Assembly (NCBI GenBank): GCA_029582155.1
Contig: CM055901.1
Span: 57,596,740-57,660,739, forward strand
Reading direction: 5' to 3'
DNA: 64,000 nucleotides
From: Panopea generosa
Lineage: Eukaryota > Mollusca > Bivalvia > Adapedonta > Hiatellidae
In this document: positions 34,998-46,280 of the stretch, one piece after another
How positions within the stretch are numbered: the first letter of the stretch is position 1
How the letters are laid out: the number at the start of each line of letters is the position of its first letter
Position numbers and translations under genes: made by a program
Notes under the pieces: generated by a model
What the model saw: only the letters and a program-made list of their open reading frames with translations
Told to the model about the DNA's origin: nothing
Database searches by the model: none

Positions 34998-35857
34998 CAC
35001 TCGGGTCCCATTTTAACGCGGTTCTTGGGGTCCACAAAACAAAACCGCGTTATAAGCGGACCGCATTATAGCGATAATTACCTCGAAATAAATCGATGTC
35101 AGTTGTTCACACCTATCATGCTGTACGACCCTAAGTGAATGGTATTGTTTGCATTGTAATATGATACAACGCGTATTTGGTTACAACAGATACACTTAGA
35201 TATGTATAAAATTAATACCAAAAACGAATAGAAAGAAAAACGTTTTCATGTTTTGATTTTACTAAAATTGGCAGCCATTTCTGTTTAACCTGGAAGGAGA
35301 AAAAACGGTGTCGTTATAAAAAATCGCAGTTCAATTTAAACTCAACGCTGTTAGTAAAAAAACATAAAAATATAAATCTGAAGTATTAACAACAACAAAA
35401 TAATGAAAATAAGTTCCAATATACGATCCGATAAGATACCCGCGATATATTAATACCTGTCAACGGCTTCGTTGTTTGATCACGTGATCACTTAATATAA
35501 TAAAGTTTGAATATGGCTTCCGTGTTTCGCGCGTGTCAGCATTCTGGATTATTACAAACTGTCAATGCTGGCATGAATCAATCCCTTAAACTATCCTTTA
35601 AACCACCATGAGGTAATGGTTATAATAGTTTGTTATAATCAAGGCTAATTGGTGATTAGAAGATAAGCGATTATCAAATCAAATCAAAACATGGCGACGA
35701 CCTATTGTTTGGTTGTCATTTGATCACTCATGCAGATTTTCAAGTTTTATATCACGACTCTCTCCCTCCCCTGCCAAAAAAAAATGTGAGCCAAGCAAAA
35801 ACCACGTAATAACGGAATTCGCGTTATATCGGACCGCCTTAAAATAGGACCGCAGTG
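34998..35857. mobile_element. Pogo/Tigger-like non-autonomous transposon
   Basis: TA on both sides (34996-34997 and 35858-35859). Ends: CACTCGGGTCCCATTTTAAC and, reversed, CACTGCGGTCCTATTTTAAG, with further inner echo (ACCGCGTTATAAGCGGACCG against CGGTCCGATATAACGCGAAT). TA duplication and TTTTAACGCGGT-type ends are typical of pogo/Tigger members of Tc1/mariner. 860 bp, no transposase frame seen. In intron 3. Confidence 0.75.
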
Positions 35858-35944
35858 TACTCACATTAAAACGATTTTTATCCAATTATTGGTTGGGTAT
35901 AGCAAACATTTTGAATGTTGCAAGCATTACTGCAAACTTTCTAA

Positions 35945-36170
35945 TTTAAAATCTTTAGACCAAGTTCAGTTTGAACCCATGACCTTCGCTTTGAAAAGCT
36001 AGTGGTCTAGAGACAAATGCCTTAAACCACTCAGTCACAAGTATGACAGCAAACTTTCTTTTTTAAAATCTTTAGACTAAGTTGGGTTTGAACCAATAAC
36101 AACCACTTTGAAAAGCTAGTGGTCTGGAGACAAGTGTCTTAAACCACTCATTCACACAGATGACTTGGAG
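35945..36170 (-). repeat. Two tandem tRNA-Ser-like SINE heads
   Basis: Two units about 115 bp apart. On the minus strand each has GAGTGGTTTAAG (A-box-like), CTAGACCACTAGCTTTTCAA and TGGGTTCAAAC (B-box-like). This resembles a Ser-type tRNA with its long arm. Both lack a clean acceptor stem, so they are read as SINE-derived and not as tRNA genes. Confidence 0.5.
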
Positions 36171-36523
36171 AGCCCTCTTGTGTTGAAATAGGAAGAGAAT
36201 TGGGTTTCAAACCATTTTCAACACAATACAGTTTGAACATACCATAAAAATATGATTATAATCTGCAGTTTTTTCCAAAGTTTTTAAGGTCTAAAACAGG
36301 GGTGAGTATTATACTATAAAATATTTTATTTTTTAGGTCTTGTCAGTGTTTCCCCCAAACTTTGCTGTCGTCAACAAAGGCAAATCAACAACAGTATTTC
36401 AGATGACTATCATATTGAATGAAGTGCAAAAAGCACAGGAAGTTTTAAACATGATTTATATTTCATGATTTCTATTTAATAAACACAGTTTATAAACCCT
36501 TTTGTGTACTATTGTGTATTCTG

Positions 36524-37593
36524 CAGTGCCCCATATAAGCAGCGTATCAGCGTATTTCACTCAATAAAAATTGCTAGATACGCAAAGAAATCAATCATGA
36601 TGCGTATCGAATATGCAGCGCTTTCGACTTTCACGTAATGACTTTTAAGTAACGTGCATAACCAATGTTAGCAATCCTCGAAAACATATTATCAATTTTC
36701 CGGAAGTAAATTCTATTAGTATAGACTGTCCGTAAAAAAAACCCTAATTGTTCAGCAGCTTGCATGTCGCCATGTGGTTTAAAAGCAAGCGTCTGTGTGA
36801 TAAAGACACTATATAACCATCGGGTCAGTCCATTTTAATCGGAGTCAATTAAGCGCTCATTGCATGTAAAGTAAAATAACATAAAGCGTTTGTCCTGACT
36901 TTTTCTACGACAATGCAAAAAAAAATGTCGAAGAAATGTAGAAAAACAACGAGTTTCAACTCCAAATAATTAAATATTAAGTTTTTTTCAACCCAATACC
37001 GATCAATCTGCAAAGTCAATTGTTACCCCCATTATTTTATATACAGTTTACACGGTTGTAGGTTGTGTAGTATCAGCGAAAACTTTAACAAAGAAACACG
37101 ATGGTAACAAAATAAGTAAAAAGATGGATGAAACCAGGAAAAATTCGTTTCCATGGTTGGAAATTGTGGAAATAAATGACACTGAGAAACGGCTTAAATG
37201 TACATATTGTACTCAGCTGAATTTTAAAAATGTTTGGTCTGATGAAGGGACACCCAATATACAGAGATCGTCTGTGGAAAGACACAATGAATCAAAGGAA
37301 TGAAACAGAAACTCTTAAGTATCAGTGAACATGTAAATATGTTATAACAGTTTAAGTTAAACAGTTAACTTCTGTCAGACAACACGTTTCTATACTAGCT
37401 ACATAATCAGAATATCTACGTGCTAGCCTACATGAACATACAGCTATTACAGTACTTGATTATCATGAACAGGTAGGATTCACTGTTATTTTTGATTTTT
37501 ACCCTATTTTTTAAAAAAAGTTATGAAAATCACCCTGTTAATAAAAGTCAATGAGTGAAAAACCCTATTCCTTAAAAATTAGCTGGGGCACTG
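36524..37593. mobile_element. CAGTG-ended DNA transposon with 6-bp duplication, element 1
   Basis: Ends CAGTGCCCCATATAAGC and (reversed) CAGTGCCCCAGCTAATTTTT, flanked on both sides by ATTCTG (36518-36523 and 37594-37599). It carries a coding remnant at 37124-37303. CAGTG ends suggest hAT/Tip100, which normally makes 8-bp duplications; the 6-bp size is unusual. 1,070 bp, in intron 3. Confidence 0.7.
37124..37303 (+). pseudogene. Transposon-derived zinc-finger fragment (TTF/ZNF862-like)
   Basis: An open frame of 59 codons encoding FPWLEI, then LKCTYCTQLNF, and VERHNESKE before a TGA. The pattern FPWL...C-x2-C...RH..SK resembles the N-terminal TTF-type finger of hAT-derived ZNF862/KRAB-like proteins; the final His is lost at the stop. 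It sits inside the CAGTG-ended element at 36524-37593, so it is probably a relic of its transposase gene. Confidence 0.5.
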
Positions 37594-37599
37594 ATTCTG

Positions 37600-38487
37600 T
37601 AACGGGAAAACAACAGTATTAACTAGACTGGTGCAAATTCTGACCAATTCACTAGTTTTACGCTCGCTATTAAACGGGACAATTGTATGGGGTTTAATGA
37701 AATAAAGAAATATATTATTAAAATATTGATATTACTATTTTTTACAATCATGAATTTACCAGTAATTTTTTTCATTTTTTAATTATTATGAGTTTATTGA
37801 TTAAAAATAACACAAAATGAATTTAAAAATTTGGGACAAGAAAATTGTTCAGGTGTTCAGCAGCGTCCACTTATACTTTCCTCATCCTTTACTGCTGTCG
37901 AATTATCACTCTGTTAATTGAAACTAATTGACCTCTCTTTGATCTTGAATTAAAGAGTGCGAATACCCGATGACAAGTGGCAATAGTGACACGTTTCAGT
38001 AGGTGTTGAGAACCTGGAGGGTGAGAACGGGTTGGAATATGTTATTGTTGCTCGATTTTAAGGGGTTTGATGAGTCGGACATCAAAGACTGCTGAATGAT
38101 GCAAATACAGTGAGAGGGTGATTGTCCCTTTTAGGACCCAAATACTTCTAGAAAGATGCACTTAAAAAAAATGTCGATAGTTTGTTTTTATTTTCCCTTT
38201 TATCTTACCGAAATACACATAAAAATAATTACGGTAACACCATTTAACACTCACAAATTCTATTGTCTCTAATATCACATCAAAACATTTTACCTACGTC
38301 TTTAACAAAATTATGCAGTACACCAGTCTAGATTTTGTTACTCCATTTGTAATCAAAATTCATCTTTCACTTTGGTCTGGATTTGAAAATGGCGGTTGAA
38401 ACAAACAACTGATTCATGCCTGCGGATAATAGATGTTTACTAGCTTTTTTCCACGAGTTTTGGCTTCAAAATCACCTGCAGATTATA
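37600..38487. other. Intron 3 stretch without recognised features
   Basis: AT-rich sequence between the two CAGTG-ended elements; no exon or paired repeat seen. Confidence 0.4.
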
Positions 38488-38932
38488 CTCAAGCAGTGCT
38501 CCAGATAAGGTGCGTATTTGCGTAAATAAGCATTGAAATTGACAAAAAAAGCATTGAAAATAAAAAATGTGCGTACCGGTACGCATGAACAATTGAATTT
38601 AAGCATTTCATTGGCGATCTTGTGCGTATCGTATTTCCAAAGTCCGGGGTTTTCACAACAGAAGTAGACACCGTGAAATAAACAAATTTAAGGGAAGGTA
38701 CTGCTATGTAAAACATAGTCTGGTTCCCTGACCTATACCAATAAAAATTGACTGTTGATCGGTAGATCGGGGAACCACACTAACTATATACAATGAGAGT
38801 TATTTCCCGTAGATCATTGTCACTGAGACGCACATGGGAACATGTTGAGTATTTCCAAGTGTTTAAAGAGGCCTGCTGTAAACGAACATGCATTACTTTA
38901 GTCAATTACTTTATTGTATTTATTTAATATAA

Positions 38933-39097
38933 ATGGCATCGTCTGCTTCTGGTGTAGGAAGACGGAAGAAAAAACCAACAGAAACCCAATCATTATCTGC
39001 TAACTTATTCCAGTTCTTTAAGAAAAACAATACTCTCAAAAGTGAATCATTGATGCATGTATTACGAAATTACAAAAATAAACAAAAATACCATTGA
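38933..39097 (+). pseudogene. Short frame within CAGTG element 2
   Basis: It encodes MASSASGVGRRKKKPTETQS followed by LSANLFQFFKK. The basic stretch followed by a short FFKK motif resembles N-termini of hAT-type transposases. The frame stops after 54 codons, so this is at most a remnant. No homology can be tested here. Confidence 0.35.
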
Positions 39098-39237
39098 ATC
39101 ATGGAAAGTAAAATTCCAATTGCTGATAATAAATGAAAATGAAGGCAGCCTCAAATCTGTATCAAAGCAAACATTAACAGTGTCTGGTCAGAAGTAAAGG
39201 TAAATTTTGAAAATATTCTTTTAATTTCCATTTTAAG

Positions 39238-39515
39238 CACGACACGTCTGACTATCAATCCAGGGGTCGTGAGTTCGAATCCCCCGCCCGGCAACAGTCT
39301 CCGTGATGATTGATATATGACATTGTGTCTCATTATCATTCGTCTCTCACCACTGATTCAAGTGGGAAAGTTATCAGTTACTTGCGGAGACGGGGTGTGC
39401 TCGAGTACTGGTTAATCCCAGGAAACAGTGGTTAGGTTAACTGATCGTCTGTTAGCCCTCGATGGCATAAAAATGACGCTAAATATTCAATCAATCAATC
39501 AACCATTTTAAGCAT
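39238..39515 (+). repeat. tRNA-derived SINE, family 1, nested in a DNA transposon
   Basis: B box GTGAGTTCGAATCCCCCGCC is intact; body GATTCAAGTGGGAAAGTTAT and tail CTCGATGGCATAAAAATGAC...TCAATCAATCAATC are the best preserved of the family in this window. The ATCA-type tail repeat marks the 3' end. The 5' A-box region is truncated. Confidence 0.75.
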
Positions 39516-39711
39516 TGCATTTTAACTTAGGGAGTAAAATAAGCATTTGGTCAAAAGCTTATCTGGAGCACTGCTCAAGTGCAGATTATATTAGGGAAAA
39601 TATGGTATTTTTTTATCTATTTATTAGAGGAAGGACACCTCAGAAAGTACCAAAGTAGATTTCAACAATCCTTCTACAAACCTGACAAAAGATATCGGAG
39701 AAAATACTTAC

Positions 39712-39753
39712 TGTTGATCTTTTGGATCTCCCAGAGCTCTCCCTGCGAACAAG
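39712..39753 (-). CDS. MAP3K1: MAP3K1 micro-exon 3a (RRESSGRS peptide)
   Basis: A 42-bp exon; acceptor TTTTATTGCAG, donor GTAAGT, phase 0 both sides. It encodes LVRRESSGRSKRST, sharing VRRESSGRSK with micro-exon 3b. It follows exon 2 (phase 0 at its end). Either micro-exon, both, or neither can be spliced without changing frame. Its splice sites score better by eye than those of 3b. Confidence 0.83.
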
Positions 39754-40287
39754 CTGCAATAAAAATGACAGTAACAGTAAAATAACTGTGGTTTACTTAC
39801 AGTTAGTTGTTAAACTGGGCCATGGTGTAGATTATAAAGTGTTGGCCACTTATCACAGAAGTATCGAGTTTGATCTCAAACTTGACTTGGACATCCTCTT
39901 AAAAACAACACTTATTATCACTTCTTTCCATGAATGTATGAGTGATTCATAGAAGCTTAAAAAAATTGTACAAACCAATAACAGTGGTAAGTTTAGTAAC
40001 CTCTACTGACTGTTTAATAAGTCAATTATTAGCTCAGGTACATGGTAAAATGTAGATACCAAACCAATTGTAGTGGTTATAAAAATAGATTAATTGTAGT
40101 CAAAGCTATCCACCAATCACATTTGAGGGATGAAAATAGATGACTGAATATGCATGAGAGGTTTTCAAAAGTTGCAATAGGGCATGTATTGGTGTAAACA
40201 ACGCAGCATCAATTGTTTGTTAATTGTACCGATAAGTTATGGTCTATAAGCAAGAGTTTGACCTATGTCACATTAAATAGACACATT

Positions 40288-40432
40288 TGTAGACCCGTGT
40301 ATAGTGACAACATGCTTGTCCATGTTTTAAGACAAGCCCGATGGGCGAGTAAACCTGAGAAAAATACATGCCTGGATCAGGATTTGACAAACCCGGAGCA
40401 TCAGGCTATCCTATTCTTAGCAGGGTTTTCAT
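40288..40432 (+). repeat. Left arm of an inverted repeat pair around exon 2
   Basis: Reads GACCCGTGTATAGTGACAAC, AGACAAGCCCGATGGGCGAG, ATGCCTGGATCAGGATTTGA, GGCTATCCTATTCTTAGC. The reverse complement recurs at 41840-41987 at roughly 75-80% identity by eye. Confidence 0.7.
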
Positions 40433-40715
40433 TTTTAACCGACGTCGATTGAAATCATCGGTTAAAATCAGGTTTGGATCGGTTGTTTTTCCAGAAACAT
40501 TGAACATTTGCCCCCTTGACCCCCGGCCTGATCTGTTGTTTTTCTCTTTCAATCTGTTGTTTGATTTTAAAATGAAAACCCTGTCTTAGAGCCTTGAGGG
40601 TATTGAATCTATTCTGAATTAAAATGTTTGGACAACGTTCACAAAACAACATATATATATATATATAAATATATACAACATATATACAGCCGGTAAATAT
40701 ATTTTAAATACATAC

Positions 40716-40818
40716 CCTTGCAACTTTCTTGTTTCTCTCAATTAGGTCACGTTTCCATGGAGGTAAAGGTCTACTGCTACTACAATATGACTTTTCAACA
40801 CTAGAATCTTTACCATCT
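40716..40818 (-). CDS. MAP3K1: MAP3K1 exon 2 (Trp-Lys motif)
   Basis: A 103-bp exon; acceptor TTACTTCAG, donor GTATGT. Its first A completes a Gly codon from exon 1, then 34 codons. It encodes SSSRPLPPWKRDLIERNKKV, matching human CMPAWKHEWLERRNRRG. It is flanked by inverted repeat copies about 0.3 kb and 1 kb away. Confidence 0.9.
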
Positions 40819-41839
40819 CTGAAGTAAACAACGTAACAATATGTATTATATAGCAAGAGATATATATACGTATAAAAGCAGTCAGCAACAGGTAGATCAA
40901 TTACTCTTCTATAAAAAGAATCAAAAGGTGAGGTCAGAAAGGTCCATGCCTGAAATGGCCGGTCGCCCGTTCACCACAGGTGGGTAATGTCTTGCTCAGG
41001 TGACCAAAAGTTGTAAAAACTAAGAAGTTACTGGTCAAAAAAAAATACCTAGGTGACTACAAAAAAGTCCACATATGATTAGTACTTCTTCTCAAATTGG
41101 ACATACTATACAGTCAACGGAAGAACTCAGTCTGTCCGAGACCCAGGTTATATATAATGGTTTTGATCAGGCTACAAACAGATAGATTTATATAGCAAGA
41201 AACCAATTTCTGGTCATAAAATAGATAACACCTGGAGGGATAATAATGTTATTGTTTGACTTGCAGGGGTATTGATTTTTTGCAACCAATCAGAACACGT
41301 CATTACCTTCAGTCCGGTTTGCAATAGTTTCCATTAGAATAATTTTATATGCACTGTTCATATAATTTGAAACAGTTTAATGTTCCCAACTTCCCAGACT
41401 GTGCAAGTATCTAGAATATCAATATCTAGAAAGTGCAACTAGTCAACTGTATTCCAAATATTAAAATAACAACACATAATTGATCTTAATTGTTGTTTTC
41501 AATAATATATTTAAACCATGCCAAAGAAAATTATACGCTGAAACTACACAACCAAAAAGTTTATTACTATAAAACCCCACCCACATTTTTCTTTACCGTA
41601 AACTCGATTTAAATGTTAACTTTCACATTTTAACAGAAGAAAATTTATATACATACAGTTCCAATTATGGAAAATCTACGAAATATTTATAAAATTACCA
41701 AAACCTAATATTGACATTATACATAACGCGACCGGTCGCAAATTATCTGCAAAAACATAATCAGATTTTAGCAATTGTCACCATTCTGGCAATGGGAGAT
41801 TATTTTATGCTGTTCATATTGGAGGATTTGAGGGACACC
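40819..41839. other. Intron 1 stretch without recognised features
   Basis: AT-rich; no exon or complete repeat recognised before the inverted arm at 41840. Confidence 0.4.
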
Positions 41840-41987
41840 AGTGCTCCAAGAATAGGATAGCCCGATGCCCGGGGCTTGTCAAATCTGGATCCAGGCATGT
41901 GGCTTTTTCGAAGTTACATACCTATCGGGCTTGTCTTAAAAAATCGGACAAGCTAGTTTTCATAATACACAGGTCTGCAAATATCTC
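41840..41987 (-). repeat. Right arm of the inverted repeat pair, with CAGTGCTCCA end
   Basis: Starts CAGTGCTCCAAGAATAGGAT, so it carries the same CAGTGCTCC terminus as the elements at 19308 and 38494. The arm at 40288-40432 lacks this terminus. They are two opposed copies of one element end, not the two ends of one element, because the termini face inwards. Confidence 0.65.
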
Positions 41988-42232
41988 TATTCGATACGAG
42001 GCCCCAGACATACAAAATGTCGCTGACAGTTAAAATTGTTATCAATTGTCAGTCATACGAAAAGTTTCGACCGACAATTGATAATCAGCTATAATCGGAA
42101 CAACACTAGCCAGTAGAGCTAAAAACTAGATAATAATTTATGAATATATTTACTTGCTAACACTTGTTGATATTAAATAAATTGACTAGACAGAAATTCA
42201 CAATCTCCTGGAGCTGTTTTTCCCTAGCTTAA

Positions 42233-42686
42233 AGCAACACATCCACGTTTGAACTTTTTAAAAAACAATTTTTAATTGAGTTATGAGCACATTTCCCATA
42301 CAAACATATGATCAATTAGCTGTATATGAGCATATAAACACAATCCCGAACAAAATGATGCCCAAATTATAATGCGTGACTAACACATTATAAAACAAGC
42401 GTGTAACTCACCCGAGTAAAAAAAATTTGTCAAAATGACTTTCAAGGCAGGTAAAGTACACTACGCACTAAAACGTGAAGTTTTTTAATATGACTCGCAT
42501 AATTCAATTTGAAGCCAAGTTGGAATCCGCAGCAATTTAAAAATAATTTATAAAGCGTTTGTCACGCTTTATAATTTGGACATCTATTTTTATAATTCTA
42601 AAGCGTTCTGGATAGTGTTTGTTAGCACATATACAGCTCACTGACCATATATTTATTTAAAAAAGTTTAAACGTGGATGTGTTGCT
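42233..42686. mobile_element. TTAA-flanked MITE
   Basis: TTAA at 42229-42232 and 42687-42690. Ends AGCAACACATCCACGTTTGA and, reversed, AGCAACACATCCACGTTTAA, extending into a run of A. Sub-terminal AATTATAAAGCGT words are also mirrored (CTTTATAATTTGG near 42570). TTAA duplications are characteristic of piggyBac and Kolobok. 454 bp, no coding. Confidence 0.8.
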
Positions 42687-42869
42687 TTAAGTTATAACAA
42701 GAAAATATCGGTGCAACTGATGGATGCTCCCCAAGTCAGTGTTTGACTCTGTACCATATTCCCTAAGTGCTGATGGCTACTTGGTTGAAAAATACCAAAC
42801 TGCATAGCAGGAACAATATGTAGCTCTTTACTTGACAGAACTCATTCGCAAATCATTGACCCGGAACAA

Positions 42870-43470
42870 AATGACAAGATTTGCATATCCTAGCTAGTTT
42901 TACAAAATTAAAAACAGAGGTTGTAGCGAAATAGCATCATGAAGACAATATGCACATCTCCACTTGGTAATCATGCATCCTAGCAAGTTTCATAAAATTC
43001 CAACCAGAGGTTGTAGAGAAATAGAGCGGAAAAGAGTTTGGTCACAGACAGAATAAAAGGGCCACAACTCCGTGAAAAATCATCGAACTGGAACACAAAC
43101 ATAGCAAATTTCATAATATTCCAACCTGAGGCTCTAGAGAAATAGCGCGGACAACAATTTGGTCAAAGACTCAATGAAAGGGCCGTAACTCCATGAAAAT
43201 CATTGAACCGGAACACAAAGACAATATGCGCATCTCCACTTGGTAGTGATGCATCCTAGTAAGTTTCATAAAATTCCAACATGGGGTTGTAGAAAAATAG
43301 CATGGACAAGAGTTTGGTCACAGACAAAATCAAAGGGCCATAACTCCATGAAAAATCATTAAACCGGAACACAAAGATATTATGCGCATGTCCACTTGGA
43401 TGTGATGCATCCTAGCAAGTTTCATAAAATTCCAACATCAGACAGAATCAAAGGGCCATTTGGGGGAGCA
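42870..43470 (+). repeat. Family D-like tandem repeat
   Basis: About four units of roughly 150 bp with AAGGGCCATAACTCCATGAA, CATTGAACCGGAACACAAAG, CTCCACTTGGTAGTGATGCA, TTTCATAAAATTCCAACA. Related to the core of 22136-22490. No terminal hairpin seen, so the element is partial. Confidence 0.6.
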
Positions 43471-43704
43471 TAACAACCCATACTGAGTTTTAAAAAACTA
43501 AAACTATCTGAACAATGCTTGTTCATGTTGCCTTCAAATTGAAATATATATATCTCCATATGGTAAGACTGTTCTTTCTAACTTGTAAAACATGTATCTC
43601 AATTTTTTCTGCATAATCAGATAAGATGCTCAGACCCTGACCCCATTCCCCCAAAGTGAAGAGAGGGCTCTGTCAGTGTCAGTGTTTCTATTAAAGTGAA
43701 CGAC

Positions 43705-43965
43705 TGAATATTTAGTGTCATTTTTATTCCATCAAGGGCTTACAGATAATCAGATAACCTAACCACTGTTTCCTGGAATACTGAAACATTAATCAGCACA
43801 CCCTGTCCCCGCAAGTAACTGATAATTTCACCACTTCAATCAGCAGTGAGAGACGAATGACAATGAGACACAATGCGGTATATCAATCATCACAGAGAAT
43901 GTGGCTGAGTGGGGATTCGAACTCATGACGTACTGGATTGATAGTCGGATGCTTTACTGCCCTAA
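43705..43965 (-). repeat. tRNA-derived SINE, family 1
   Basis: Minus-strand copy with GTGGCTGAGTGGGGATTCGA (B-box side) and body TTCAATCAGCAGTGAGAGAC. Tail TATTCCATCAAGGGCTTACA on the left. In intron 1. Confidence 0.72.
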
Positions 43966-44135
43966 TTTTAGGCAAAGCAGGCTTAGGTCTATAGATTATC
44001 TGGAAAATTTGAATGAGCATTTTTATCTATTTAAATCTTAGCTTTTTAATAGCAAGCCAACCAACACACATTCTTGGGATGATATGTCTGGGAATTGTTA
44101 TTCAAGCTGCAGGTTGTGTAGTTGGGGCTGAAGTC

Positions 44136-44400
44136 CTAAAGATTAAGGAAGACAGGGGTTAAAGCTTGTGTAATTGGGGATACCATCTCTAAGAGTAAGC
44201 GTGGTGATATCTCTTGTGGTCCAGTGGCCTTGTGAGGCTTAAATCCTTGTAGAAGTTTATGCACACTCTTCCTTCCTACATAGATGTTGGGGACATCTGG
44301 AGTGTCACTATAACCCAGGTCTGGAATAGATCTGTGAGTCATCTTCTTTGATGAACACAGACGATGATAACTGGCTGTTCAAGACTTCCGCCATTCCTCT
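44136..44400 (-). pseudogene. LINE reverse-transcriptase fragment
   Basis: The minus strand encodes LLQGFKPHKATGPQEISPRL then LLEMVSPITQAL, the well-known start of the non-LTR reverse transcriptase domain (NLKPHKASGPDEISPRLL in Jockey/CR1-type elements). Upstream in another phase is MAEVLNSQLSSSVFIKEDDS, like the VLNxQFxSVF segment that precedes it, so one frameshift separates them. Only about 90 residues remain; the element is dead. In intron 1. Confidence 0.75.
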
Positions 44401-45789
44401 CGCATGTCTCTTAGAAACATACTCTGCTTATAATATTTTAAAAAATAACCCTGTACATTAATCCTTTTAACCTATCTGTTATCTTTATAATGCATCAGTC
44501 TAGGTCCCCATCTGGTTTTACTTAATGGCAGAGATTTGTATGATGTGAATACCTAACTATGGGGTATCTATATTAACCGGAACAAACCGAAACAAAGGTA
44601 ATTACCAGAACAAAGCTTGTAATTACCATAACAAAGGCTATTTGTGCTTGTTATCCCGTTTAGTGTTGATTTGCTTCAATTATCACTTAAATGGGTTGTA
44701 TTCAAGTAAGAGAATGAAATAAATTACATTTTGTCCAAAAATGTAATTATTACGATATATCAAAAGCGAATGGAAAATACTCTGATTAATCAAATATCAT
44801 AGAGTAATGCCCCCTAGTTTTAAGGCCACTAAAATCAATAATCGGTGCTGATAAGAAAAAAGTTAAATGGCTAAACAAAAAATCACGCACTGTATTTGAA
44901 ATTGAATCTAAACAAAAACATTTTTATATTATAAATGGCATGCACGTGTTAGCCATCTGTAAATCACTTCTTTGTAATTAATATTAGTTGAATTAATTAA
45001 TCTGGATTAAGTGAGTCGATAAAAATAATGTCATACAGTATAGATATGTTTATATAATTAGACATAATGTTTTCTTGCTCAGTTAATTGGTCTGTGTAGT
45101 AGTATATGGTTTTAACGGATGGCGCACTTTTGGCAATACTGCCTCGTATGTGTTATTCCAAGTTTTGCTAGCTTAACGTTTCATTTCATGTAATTGGGTG
45201 AAAAATCGTCTAATTTTAAATTAACTAAAACTATCTTTACTTAATGATCAATATTAAGCTAACAAAGCTTTGAAAAGCTGCATTATGTGATTCATTTTTT
45301 TTCAGGACGGCTATGTGTGAGAAGTTTATGAAATGGACAACACATTGATTTTTTTGTATTGAAATTTATTAAATTATCAACCTTGAATATAAACCCATAA
45401 ATGTAAATACTATTATTATTGATTTCCTAGGATAAAATTACTAGGTACCCACGACTAAAAGGATATTATTGCATTTTTTTTTTAAAATGTAAACAATGGA
45501 AAAAAAACTCAGATTTTGATAAAGTATCACAGAAAAGAAACATAAAAATGTAAAAGAATGTAAACAATTGTAATGTGAATGTAAACTATGCTGGTTTCAG
45601 GTACCATTATCACCATATGTAAAATCTACAATAGCAATGTATATTTATATATGAATTGATATAAAAAAATGTATATTGTGCAACGTATATAATTTCAAAT
45701 GTAAGAGTAAATCCTACAAAATCAACAATATTAGATGAATAACATTTAATAAAGTTCTTGATAAATGGGAGTTCAGGTAAATATATAGA
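44401..45789. other. Intron 1 stretch without recognised features
   Basis: AT-rich sequence; a small AACAAAGGTAATTACC repeat near 44578-44640. No exon or element ends recognised. Confidence 0.4.
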
Positions 45790-46280
45790 TTAAGGTGCAT
45801 AAAAACTATAGATACCACGCAAAAAAATACGCCTCTTGTAGTTGATCAAATAAATAGCAACATTTGAAGACGTTTGAAAATAGCACGAAAATAAATCGCG
45901 TATTTCAGACACAAACATTCATATTTAACATAAATATTTACAAAAACATTGAACGGCAGTTTCTTGCGGCATAATGTATCCAAATCATATTAAGGTGTGC
46001 AAAAACTACAGATACCACGCAAAAAAAATGCGCCTCAACATGGAGGAACGGCGTTCTTGTAGTTGATCAAATAAATAGCAACATTTGAAGAAGTTTGAAA
46101 ATAGCACGAAATAAATCGTGCATTTCACAGACAAAAACATTCATATTTAACATAAATATTTACAAAAACATTAAACGGCAGTTTCTTCCGGCGCAAAAAC
46201 TACAGATACCATGCACAAAAATGTGCCTCAACATGGAGGAGCGGCTTTCTTGTAGTTTATCTAATAGAATGCAACATTTG
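45790..46280. repeat. About 215-bp tandem repeat, two and a half units
   Basis: Units contain AAAACTACAGATACCACGCA, TTGTAGTTGATCAAATAAAT and TTTACAAAAACATTGAACGG. Later units include CGCCTCAACATGGAGGAACG, which is absent from the first. Function unknown; in intron 1. Confidence 0.7.

Larger units (their letters stand above)
38494..39573. mobile_element. CAGTG-ended DNA transposon with 6-bp duplication, element 2
   Basis: Ends CAGTGCTCCAGATAAGGTG and (reversed) CAGTGCTCCAGATAAGCTTT, flanked by CTCAAG on both sides (38488-38493 and 39574-39579). It contains a 54-codon frame (38933-39097) and a later SINE insertion (39238-39515). A 244-bp relative is at 19308-19551. Ends 138 bp from micro-exon 3a. 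Confidence 0.72.

Noticed and set aside
40288..41987. One transposon with terminal inverted repeats around exon 2
   Set aside because: The CAGTG-type terminus faces inwards, so the arms are two opposed copies and not the two ends of one element.
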